DNA from: JAHJDR01 sp964609965
GTDB taxonomy: Bacteria > UBA10199 > JADGCS01
DNA length: 26,251 nucleotides
Direction: 5' to 3'
Assembly (NCBI GenBank): GCA_964609965.1
Contig: CAZSTS010000029.1
Location: 1-26,251, forward strand
Both the position numbers and the translations under genes were made by a program. This document shows positions 1 to 6,660 of the stretch, piece after piece. The stretch's first letter is position 1. The number at the start of each line of letters is the position of its first letter. The notes under the pieces were generated by a model, which made no database searches, had not been told where the DNA came from, and saw nothing but the letters and a program-made list of their open reading frames with translations.

Positions 1-4
1 TTTG

Positions 5-49
5 TGTTACCTATGTTCCCGGTTCAAAATGTTACCTATGATTCAGGTT
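5..49. repeat. Two direct repeats, possible mobile-element terminus
   Basis: The word TGTTACCTATG occurs at 5-15 and 30-40, each followed five bases later by GGTT, giving two 20-bp units spaced 25 bp apart. Repeated motifs of this kind are often seen at the ends of DDE-type insertion sequences, from memory and not checked. No transposase lies to the right, so the element, if any, would extend left of the window. It could also be one more intergenic repeat tract. Confidence 0.35.
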
Positions 50-77
50 GCGCATTTAAAGTCAACAGTTGTGCATT

Positions 78-539
78 CTATCTTCTAATCAGATTCTCTA
101 TTTGATTGGCAAAAGAACTGTTTCGACACGAAACAATGACGAGAACATTTTCTTTGTTAAAGATTTTTTCAGGATGAGCTTGAGAAGGGCTGGATCCTTC
201 CCAAATCATTTTTTTGGCAAAACTCAAAATCTTATTCATATCGGCATTGAGAGCAAACTCCATATAATATACCGTGCCTCTCCCGCCAGACCCTGCAAAG
301 CTCTGGTATTTTTTGGCCAGAAGTTTTTGCCCGAGTTGTTTTACATATATAGCATCATAGTTTTCAAAAAAAACCGTGGAGTTTATACTCACCGAATAAT
401 CACCATACGGAGTTCCCCATCCCGGTGTTTCGCCTGGCTGGATGATAACTCTGTTGAGATTAATTTGAGCCATGGAGGTTGTGCTTAAAATTAATAAGAA
501 AGCTAACACTGAAGATATGAATAAAGTGATTTTTTTCAT
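78..539 (-). CDS. Exported hypothetical protein, 153 aa
   Basis: I do not recognise the family. Residues 1-24 form a clear Sec signal peptide: a Lys-Lys start, a hydrophobic core, and a likely cut after the Ala of SMA-QINL. The mature part is about 128 residues with one Cys near the C-terminus and no obvious repeat or catalytic motif. The pattern of short beta-like stretches with a terminal helix suggests a small periplasmic fold. The ATG at 539 is chosen because the signal peptide begins there; a weak AGAG lies upstream. It is divergent from smpB, with about 100 bp between the starts. The opposite-strand frame across the same interval is Cys- and Arg-rich with no domain and is treated as a shadow. 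Confidence 0.7.
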   Translation of the reverse strand: MKKITLFISSVLAFLLILSTTSMAQINLNRVIIQPGETPGWGTPYGDYSVSINSTVFFENYDAIYVKQLGQKLLAKKYQSFAGSGGRGTVYYMEFALNADMNKILSFAKKMIWEGSSPSQAHPEKIFNKENVLVIVSCRNSSFANQIENLIRR

Positions 540-641
540 AGCCAGTTTTTACTCTTTTACAACCAGGTCTTCAATCAGAACTTCATTAAATACGCTAAAT
601 TGACAGGTTAGGGCAAAATATGCGAACAGGATCGACAAGTC

Positions 642-1130
642 ATGGCTCAAAAGAAAAAGAAGAAAAAGACCTCAAAAGAAGATTCCTCTGGCATTAAAAT
701 CATCTGCCAAAACCGCAAAGCACGTTTCAATTATCAACTCCACGATAAATTAGAAGCCGGTCTTGTGCTCACAGGTTCTGAGGTCAAATCACTTCGCCTA
801 GGAAAAGCCAACCTCACTGATGCCTACGGTGATATTCGTCAAAATGAGGCCTATCTCTATCAAGCCAATATCGAACCCTATGATAAGGGTGGGTATGTTA
901 ACCATGTGCCCAAACGCAGACGTAAACTTCTTCTCCACGCTCAAGAAATCAAATGGCTCATCGGCAAAACACAAGCCAAGGGCATGACGCTTGTTCCTCT
1001 TAAAATGTATTTTAAGAACGGCAAAGCCAAAGTTGAACTTGCTCTAGGCACTGGTAAAAAAGTCTACGATAAAAGACAGACTATTAAAGAAAGAGACGTG
1101 AAGAAGGAGATGAAGAGGGCGATGAAGTAG
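642..1130 (+). CDS. smpB: SsrA-binding protein SmpB
   Basis: SmpB binds tmRNA and delivers it to stalled ribosomes in trans-translation. The family pattern is complete. After a Lys-rich leader (residues 1-17) come the NRKARFNY beta strand, GLVLTGSEVKSLR, the NLTDAYG segment, and YEP-type loop residues. The C-terminal KKVYDKRQTIKERD tail is the part that inserts into the decoding centre as a helix. The length of 162 aa is usual, with a slightly long basic N-terminus. A weak AGGA (628-631) precedes the ATG. No tmRNA gene is visible in the window. The gene stands alone: its downstream neighbour is convergent and the gap is a heptameric repeat tract. Confidence 0.97.
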   Translation: MAQKKKKKKTSKEDSSGIKIICQNRKARFNYQLHDKLEAGLVLTGSEVKSLRLGKANLTDAYGDIRQNEAYLYQANIEPYDKGGYVNHVPKRRRKLLLHAQEIKWLIGKTQAKGMTLVPLKMYFKNGKAKVELALGTGKKVYDKRQTIKERDVKKEMKRAMK

Positions 1131-1134
1131 GGGG

Positions 1135-1163
1135 AGGTTACAGGTTACAAGTCACAGGTTACA
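1135..1163 (+). repeat. Heptameric tract, unit AGGTTAC
   Basis: Four consecutive 7-bp units are readable: AGGTTAC, AGGTTAC, AAGTCAC, AGGTTAC. The tract begins four bases after the smpB stop codon and runs into the stop codon (1159-1161) of the convergent lytic transglycosylase gene. It belongs to the set of tracts of about 7-bp period found in many gaps of this window. Confidence 0.75.
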
Positions 1164-3339
1164 TTGTGGCTTGAGTAGATCTTTTCTTATTGAGAGCGAT
1201 GATTTTGAGTTTTTGATTAGGCTTAACCCTGTCATTGTCTAATTCATTCCATTCCATGATGTCGCTGATTTTAACTTGGTATTGCCTTGAGACAGACCAC
1301 AGTGTTTCGCCAGTTTTGATGCGGTGATAGATAACTTTTTGCCCTGGTTTAACGCCTTTAAGAATTTTTAATTTTTGCCCAGGCTTAATAGTGTTTGATT
1401 GTAAACCGTTCCAACCTTGAATCTGAGCAACCTTAACTTTGTGTCTAAGTGCTATGGCATAAAGAGAGTCGCCAGGCCTTACTGTGTAGACACCATTGCT
1501 TTTTGTTCCTGTGCTCTTTTTTGGAGCTCTTGCCACTGATTTGGGTGCTGATTTTTTTGCGTATTTGGAAACGATCAATTTTTGGTTTGGCTTGATCATG
1601 TTTGAGCTTAACTTGTTATAAGCTTTAAGTTGGCTCACTTTAAGTTTGTATTTTGCAGCAATGGCATAGAGCGATTCACCAGGTTTAACTTTGTGATACT
1701 TTGTTTTCTTTGTTTTAGCGGCTTGTTTTTTCTTTGTGGATATGACGTTGCCATTGATTGTTTTAATAATGCCAGGTTGAATCGCATCTTCTACTGGGTT
1801 GGTTTTTCTTGATGCTGTCATTGTTGGGAGTTCGATAACATTTTTTGTTGATGACTTGTATTGAGAACCAGACTTTGCATCTTGAATAATGATATGGCCT
1901 ACACCAGAGAGTTTTTTGCCTTTTTTTGGTGAATAACTTGCCAAGAAACCACCACTGGCTTTTGATGATCCTCTTGTAGACTTAACTATTTTAACCCGTT
2001 GGCCTATTTTTAGTCGCGATGTTTTTTTGATTTTATTCCACTTAGCGAGCTTTCTCACTGTTGTTTTATTCTTTTTGGCAATTCTAGACAGCGTGTCTCC
2101 TGGCCGAACGCGGTAATAAATTGTTTTGTTTCTTTTTCTTGATTTAGATGAACTTGAGAGTTTGGCAATAGTCATCAATGTTTTTTTGTTAGCAGGTATT
2201 TTGATGACCGTTCCTGTTTTAAGTCTTTTCTTTGTGCTTCTTATTTTATTGGTACGAGCTAATTTAGTAGCTGAGAGACCGTATTTTTTTGCAATGCTAG
2301 CAATGGTTTCCCTCCGACCTGTTTTGTATCTTAAACTAGAAATTCTCTTTGAAGAGGGAATCATGGCATAATTTCTTTTAAATTCGTCAGCAGCTCCTTT
2401 GGGAACGTAGATACTGGATTTTCCTGGGGGTGTGATTCCTAAAACGAGTGAGGGGTTTAAATTAGCAATTGTATTAGGGCTCGTTCTGGCGCTTTTGGCA
2501 ATAGCTTTAAAATCTGTGGAAGCTGGAACAGTTACGCGTTCATATTGTACAGGGCTTGCAAAGTTTTTATTGGAATAACCATATTTTTTATAATTCTTTA
2601 CAATGTGAAGTGCTGCTAAGATTTTTGGTACGTATTGCTTTGTTTCTTGGCGGAAAAGGCGGCTACGTGAAGAGGTTAATTTCCAATAGTTCTTTGATTT
2701 GCCTCTACGGATAGCCCTGTTTACTTTACCAGAGCCTGCATTGTAGGCTGCAAAGGCCAAATACCAATCTTTGTAAATTTTGTGTAGGTCTTTGAGGTGT
2801 CTTGCCGCGGCTCGTGTGGAATCCACAACATCACGACGATCATCTACAAAAAAACCATTATCAAGACCATAGAGCTTTCCTGTAGATGAGATAAACTGCC
2901 AAGGGCCTGCTGCATGAGCATGTGAATAAGCGGATGTTTTGAGACCGCTTTCGATCATGGCTAGATAGATCAGATCTTGAGGGGCCTTTTCTTCTTTAAG
3001 CACTGCGCTAATAGTTGGGCCATAGTAGCCGAGTCTCTTGATCCATTTCTTAAAACTTGGGCGGAGATTGCCGTTAAAGAGTTTGACCCATTTTTTTACT
3101 CGAGCGTTTGTTGTGACAGGAATGCTGTTTCTTTTGATGGGACGCCATTGCTTGGTGGGAGACTCATCGATTGGCCGAGAAGCCATGGTTTTTGAGGTCT
3201 TGGCTTTTTTATATGAATACCCTGAACTTTGAGAGCAGTTCAGATTAAGAAAAAGAAAGCTGACTAAACCGATGATAACTAAGCCGTATGAAAAAAGTCG
3301 TTTAAACAAAGCAGAACCCCCCTCAAGTGTGTATTTCAT
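1159..3339 (-). CDS. mltD: MltD-like membrane-bound lytic murein transglycosylase with five LysM domains
   Basis: This is an exo- or endolytic muramidase that cleaves peptidoglycan glycan strands at the outer membrane. The N-terminus has a lipoprotein signal ending at LNLNC (Cys35). The SLT (lysozyme-like) domain spans about 100-225: Glu130 of IESGLK is the expected catalytic acid, followed by GPWQFISSTGKLYGL and AAYNAGSGKV (198-206). One diverged LysM (about 340-385) and four clear LysM modules follow, with PGDTL, PGESL, PGDSL and TGETL cores. At 726 aa it is longer than E. coli MltD because it has more LysM modules. The start is uncertain. The ATG at 3339 has no ribosome site, while a TTG at 3309 (MFKRLFSYG) has GAGGGGGG just upstream and gives a more usual 25-residue signal. 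Confidence 0.93.
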   Translation of the reverse strand: MKYTLEGGSALFKRLFSYGLVIIGLVSFLFLNLNCSQSSGYSYKKAKTSKTMASRPIDESPTKQWRPIKRNSIPVTTNARVKKWVKLFNGNLRPSFKKWIKRLGYYGPTISAVLKEEKAPQDLIYLAMIESGLKTSAYSHAHAAGPWQFISSTGKLYGLDNGFFVDDRRDVVDSTRAAARHLKDLHKIYKDWYLAFAAYNAGSGKVNRAIRRGKSKNYWKLTSSRSRLFRQETKQYVPKILAALHIVKNYKKYGYSNKNFASPVQYERVTVPASTDFKAIAKSARTSPNTIANLNPSLVLGITPPGKSSIYVPKGAADEFKRNYAMIPSSKRISSLRYKTGRRETIASIAKKYGLSATKLARTNKIRSTKKRLKTGTVIKIPANKKTLMTIAKLSSSSKSRKRNKTIYYRVRPGDTLSRIAKKNKTTVRKLAKWNKIKKTSRLKIGQRVKIVKSTRGSSKASGGFLASYSPKKGKKLSGVGHIIIQDAKSGSQYKSSTKNVIELPTMTASRKTNPVEDAIQPGIIKTINGNVISTKKKQAAKTKKTKYHKVKPGESLYAIAAKYKLKVSQLKAYNKLSSNMIKPNQKLIVSKYAKKSAPKSVARAPKKSTGTKSNGVYTVRPGDSLYAIALRHKVKVAQIQGWNGLQSNTIKPGQKLKILKGVKPGQKVIYHRIKTGETLWSVSRQYQVKISDIMEWNELDNDRVKPNQKLKIIALNKKRSTQATM

Positions 3340-3362
3340 TAAGTCAGTAATAAATTCAGGGA

Positions 3363-3391
3363 ATTATATAAACTTTTTGTAAAAAAGTCCA
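3363..3391 (-). promoter_or_regulatory. Sigma-70-like promoter of the lytic transglycosylase gene
   Basis: Reading the minus strand, TGGACT (3391-3386) and a perfect TATAAT (3368-3363) are separated by 17 bases. Transcription would start near 3356. That leaves only about 17 bases before the ATG at 3339 and no ribosome site, but about 47 bases and a strong GAGGGGGG before the alternative TTG at 3309. Confidence 0.5.
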
Positions 3392-3478
3392 TTATTGTCT
3401 GTGGAAAACTTTCGTCAAATATTTGGTGATTTTGTCTATGATATCAGAAAATTGAATGAAGGATAGATTTTTGAGTTA

Positions 3479-4003
3479 TTAATATTCTTTGCTGGAAACC
3501 ATCTCTGCATTTTGAGTGGCAGGTTGGTTGTATTTAATTTGGTCTTCCCAGTCGCTTAAGAGATAGATGGTTTTTTGTAATTCATCCCATTCTAGCTCTT
3601 CCATTTGGGAATCGGTTTGAGATTTTTTATCAATTTGCGCGTTTAAAAGAGTCATGGTTTCTTGCGCTTGGTTAAACAAAGATTGATCAGATGGGTATTG
3701 ATAAAATAAAGCGCCGAGAATTTTATTGAGCTCTTTTAATATGCTAGGGCGCGCAGAGAGAGGGATATCAAAGTGTAGCAGGTGTTTGATCTGAACGAGT
3801 AATGGGAATACATTGCGTTGTTCTAAGAGAGAATCCACAATTTCGTTACAAAGATTCATGGGAATGGATGGGTGGATTTCTTTTTCGTTGCTGCTTTTTC
3901 TTATGACTTTTGTTTTAGGTTTATCCTGATGTGATGTAGCAATATGACCTAGGTTTTCTGTTAACGTAATTTTCTTTCTCACAAGACACCTCTTTTCTTT
4001 CAT
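3479..4003 (-). CDS. Hypothetical cytoplasmic protein, 174 aa
   Basis: I do not recognise a family. There is no signal peptide and no membrane segment. The first 45 residues are basic and look disordered. The rest reads as amphipathic helices rich in Leu, Gln and Glu, with an acidic stretch around MEELEWDELQ. This resembles a small helical bundle or an adaptor-like domain. Two starts are possible: the ATG at 4003 has no ribosome site, whereas a GTG at 3982 (VRKKITLTENL) sits six bases after AAGAGG. The gene lies 139 bp upstream of the lytic transglycosylase on the same strand, but that gap contains a promoter, so co-transcription is not needed. Confidence 0.6.
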   Translation of the reverse strand: MKEKRCLVRKKITLTENLGHIATSHQDKPKTKVIRKSSNEKEIHPSIPMNLCNEIVDSLLEQRNVFPLLVQIKHLLHFDIPLSARPSILKELNKILGALFYQYPSDQSLFNQAQETMTLLNAQIDKKSQTDSQMEELEWDELQKTIYLLSDWEDQIKYNQPATQNAEMVSSKEY

Positions 4004-4313
4004 TAATTAGTAATGCAAGTCTTATGCCAAGGGGTTTTGCAGGTGATTTCTTGGGTAGTTAGTTGTATTTATTGAATAATGTCGAACAACAAGTTCACAT
4101 AATATTTTAAGGTTTTTTTCGAAAATGAGAAACATCTGTCGGAGTTATCAAAATGAGAAGGTTTTTTTGGTTCGGGATGGGGGCTTGCAAGTGGATGATA
4201 ATGGGAATATGGGGGCGGTGTTCGCGATGTATTGATGTCAGGATGTCAGGATGTCGGAACAGAAATGAACCCTGGGAACCAGGGCCCTGCAACCCCGAGA
4301 ACATAAAATTCAT
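4004..4313. other. 310-bp intergenic region with a repeat and a hairpin
   Basis: No convincing gene is present. The only minus-strand frame (4107-4322) is Pro- and His-rich and crosses the next gene's start. The region holds a three-copy 8-bp repeat (4234-4257) and a perfect short hairpin CCCTGG-GAA-CCAGGG (4270-4284) that ends 29 bases before the start of the phosphatidyltransferase. The hairpin has no T-run, so it is not a classic terminator. It may affect translation of the next gene, which lacks a clear Shine-Dalgarno. Confidence 0.5.
4234..4257 (+). repeat. Three-copy octamer tract GATGTCAG
   Basis: GATGTCAG, GATGTCAG and GATGTCGG follow each other without spacing. The period here is 8 rather than 7, but the setting (an intergenic gap) and appearance match the heptameric tracts elsewhere in the window. 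Confidence 0.75.
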
Positions 4314-5033
4314 ATGAAACATTTCAAATTAAAAGATGTTGTGACAACGCTCAATTTATTCTTATCCTTTTACGCTGTTATTTTAGCTTTTTCTGGTAAG
4401 TTTGAATTGGCTTCTTATTTATTAGTGCTTAACATTCTCGTTCTTGATGTCATCGACGGTCTTGTGGCTAGGCTAACAAAATCAAGCAATGAATTTGGAA
4501 AGCACTTTGACAGTATCACAGATTTTATTGGTTCAAGTATTGCTGTTTCATTTTTTGTTTATATAGCTCTTTGGGAAACTAATTATATCGTAGCCGTGAT
4601 TTGCGCTTTTTCATTCTTGTTTGTTGGGGTGATGAGAGAAGTAAGGTCTCGCATAGAAAATATTAGCTACAAAGGATATTTTATAGGTTTTCCACGAAAC
4701 TCAGCTTGTCTCGTGCTCGTTGCTTTTTTTAACACAACCTTATTTGATTTTTCACCTTTGCTGATTATTCCTTATCTTGTTATTTTAGGTTTTTTCCAGC
4801 TTTCTCATGTTCCTTTTGTAGGAAACGATAAACCAATACTCATGAAAATCCCTCGTGCAAGAAACTATATTATCGCTGGTGTTTTTTACATTGCGATTAA
4901 TTCATATTTTGGATTTTTTTGGAACAGTGTTTTGACAATTATGTGTTGTTATCTCTTTAGCTCGTATTTTCTGGTCGAACGTAAGGTCTGGGATGATGTG
5001 AAAAGACAGGTTGCAGAGTTGGGTCGCGGATAG
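4314..5033 (+). CDS. CDP-alcohol phosphatidyltransferase, phosphatidylserine synthase-like
   Basis: This is an integral membrane enzyme that transfers a phosphatidyl group from CDP-diacylglycerol to a small alcohol. The family signature D-x2-DG-x2-AR-x8-G-x3-D-x3-D is complete: D45, D48-G49, A52-R53, G62, D66 and D70. These residues bind two metals and the CDP moiety. About six to eight hydrophobic segments cover the 239 residues, which is the usual family length. The GFPRNSACLV stretch resembles the loop region of PssA-type enzymes, so serine is the likely acceptor, but the substrate cannot be read from the sequence. It is followed by a second family member after a heptameric tract. No strong ribosome site precedes the ATG. 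Confidence 0.88.
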   Translation: MKHFKLKDVVTTLNLFLSFYAVILAFSGKFELASYLLVLNILVLDVIDGLVARLTKSSNEFGKHFDSITDFIGSSIAVSFFVYIALWETNYIVAVICAFSFLFVGVMREVRSRIENISYKGYFIGFPRNSACLVLVAFFNTTLFDFSPLLIIPYLVILGFFQLSHVPFVGNDKPILMKIPRARNYIIAGVFYIAINSYFGFFWNSVLTIMCCYLFSSYFLVERKVWDDVKRQVAELGRG

Positions 5034-5104
5034 TGGCTGGTAGCTGGTAGCTAGTAGTTAGTAGTTAGTAGTTAGTGGCTGGTGGATCGAAGATCGAAAC
5101 TAAG
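5034..5104 (+). repeat. Heptameric tract, unit TAGTTAG / TAGCTGG
   Basis: Starting directly after the stop codon, units of seven bases can be read as TGGCTGG, TAGCTGG, TAGCTAG, TAGTTAG (three times), TGGCTGG, TGGATCG and AAGATCG. The tract fills the entire gap to the next ATG. A GTG inside it (5075) is in frame with the next gene but would translate repeat sequence, so it is not taken as a start. Confidence 0.85.
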
Positions 5105-6100
5105 ATGAATATTAATATACCACAAAATGTAGACGATATTCTTTTTAAACGTGTTTTCGGAAACACGGTCTTTAAGCAGTCACTTCTTTATCAATATAAA
5201 GTCAATGGGGTTAAGGAGTTTTCGATTTCAGGTGACAAAGATGTTGTGGATCGTATTTTGTCAAAGGTGCAAGCAGATCCCAGTTTAACTGGCATTCAAG
5301 TCCAGTACCAAGAAGATCAGGTGCCTGGTGAACAATTAAACAGGCTTTATTTAGCTCCAGAAGAATTTATTGATGTTTGTTCAGAAGGAGATTTAAAAAA
5401 ATACCGGAGCACTTTAGCAAAAAACGTTCGCCAAAATGCTCAAACTCCAGTTGCTAAACATATTAACAAAAGGATTTCGATTCCTCTCTCAAAGATTCTT
5501 GCTTATCAAAAGATAGCGCCAAACATGATTTCTCTGATTGCCGTTCTTTGGGCGCTCGTGGGGGCTTTTTGTCTTCTTGATCCTCGTTATTATATTTTAG
5601 GTTTTGCTTGTTTTCAGTTCAATTCCATTCTCGATGGTTCTGATGGAGAGGTGGCAAAATTCAATCTCACATTTAGTGAGTTGGGAAAAAGTTTGGATGT
5701 TTACTGTGATTACATTACGACAGTGTTGATCATTATTTTTGAGTTCATTGGATTCTATTTCATAAATCCTTCCACGTGGGTTGGGATTGTGGGGATGGTT
5801 TCTATCCTCTGTCTTATATTAACAGCTGTGGTTTCGATTCTTACTCAAAGAAGAGCTTCTGGTCAGTTCAGTGATTTAGAGGTCAAGTGTCACGAGAGAT
5901 TAAAGAATCCCAGAACTCTTTGGGATAAGCTGAATAGCTTCTTCTTATTTATCGGTCGCCGCGACTTCTACATCTTAGCGATCTTCCTTCTCGCCCTTGT
6001 CCACCAATTTGCCTTCATCCACATCTTTCTCATGATTATATGCTTTTCGTGGTTTTTGTTATCTGTGTATACTTTGAGGGTGGTGAGGGGAGAGGATTAA
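5105..6100 (+). CDS. CDP-alcohol phosphatidyltransferase with N-terminal cytoplasmic domain
   Basis: This is a second membrane enzyme of the CDP-alcohol phosphatidyltransferase family, 331 aa from the ATG at 5105. Residues 1-120 are soluble and of unrecognised fold. A segment of the form HINKRISIPLSKIL...PNMISL then leads into the membrane domain. That linker looks like the one before the transferase domain of bifunctional IPCT/DIPPS enzymes of inositol-lipid synthesis. The signature reads D177, D180-G181, A184-K185, G194, D198 and D202, so the usual Arg of DGxxAR is Lys. This may change substrate handling or simply be conservative. About six hydrophobic segments follow. The stop codon overlaps that of the convergent gene through a TTAA palindrome. 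A phospho-polyol or inositol acceptor is a guess. Confidence 0.82.
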   Translation: MNINIPQNVDDILFKRVFGNTVFKQSLLYQYKVNGVKEFSISGDKDVVDRILSKVQADPSLTGIQVQYQEDQVPGEQLNRLYLAPEEFIDVCSEGDLKKYRSTLAKNVRQNAQTPVAKHINKRISIPLSKILAYQKIAPNMISLIAVLWALVGAFCLLDPRYYILGFACFQFNSILDGSDGEVAKFNLTFSELGKSLDVYCDYITTVLIIIFEFIGFYFINPSTWVGIVGMVSILCLILTAVVSILTQRRASGQFSDLEVKCHERLKNPRTLWDKLNSFFLFIGRRDFYILAIFLLALVHQFAFIHIFLMIICFSWFLLSVYTLRVVRGED

Positions 6101-6477
6101 GGCTTTCTTTTGTACATCTGGTTCCACGTCTTTTTTCTAAAAATAAATATGGGGAGAAAAAGAGGAAGAAGAAGGGCAGTGGTTTGCAGTCTTTGCAGGA
6201 GGCCTATTTTTTCGGGGTTCCAAAAATAGATGAGACTGACAGCAGCGACGATGATTATGAGTGCTAAACCTAAGTAGATCTTCCAAAAAGGTTCATTTTG
6301 ATACTTCCAGGGTGCGTATTCGATAATATAACTCACTCCAAGAACAAAAAACATGACAGCAGCAATAGTAGCAATTGTGTTTTGATTTAGAATAAGAAAC
6401 ACAGCTAGGATAGGTATCCAGATGATTGATGCAAAAGCTCCAAAATACCATCCGTATTTTCGTGATTGTTCACTCAT
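6097..6477 (-). CDS. Small integral membrane protein, 126 aa
   Basis: The family is not recognised. Four hydrophobic segments can be seen at about residues 10-29, 34-51, 65-85 and 98-113. A short charged N-terminus precedes them and a basic C-terminal tail (RKKTWNQMYKRKP) follows, so both ends are predicted on the cytoplasmic side. A good AGGAG lies eight bases upstream of the ATG (6486-6490 on the complement). It is convergent with the phosphatidyltransferase gene, sharing TTAA at the stop codons. No function can be assigned. It could be an accessory to envelope lipid synthesis, but only proximity suggests that. Confidence 0.72.
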   Translation of the reverse strand: MSEQSRKYGWYFGAFASIIWIPILAVFLILNQNTIATIAAVMFFVLGVSYIIEYAPWKYQNEPFWKIYLGLALIIIVAAVSLIYFWNPEKIGLLQRLQTTALLLPLFLPIFIFRKKTWNQMYKRKP

Positions 6478-6660
6478 GATTTGTTCTCCTATTTCGTGCT
6501 TTTAAGATATTCTATTCCTAAAGTCTAATACTTTAACTTTTGCGTGAGCCCTTCTTGTTTTTCAATGATTTTATTGGGTTAGGATTTTTTGTTGCCACAT
6601 AAAAACGTTCGTCATACGTGTCTTTTACGTGTTTTAAAATGTCCATTTTAGGGAGAATAT

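Noticed and set aside
69..488. Open frame on the plus strand opposite the first exported protein
   Set aside because: It has no signal, domain or ribosome site, and its composition is that of an antisense frame. The minus-strand frame has a clean signal peptide.
600..625. smpB promoter with a TTGACA -35 box
   Set aside because: TTGACA is present at 600-605, but no -10 box lies at 15-19 bases, so the promoter cannot be supported.
4107..4322. Minus-strand 71-aa frame in the intergenic region
   Set aside because: It is Pro/His-rich, covers the hairpin and the octamer tract, and crosses the start of the phosphatidyltransferase gene.
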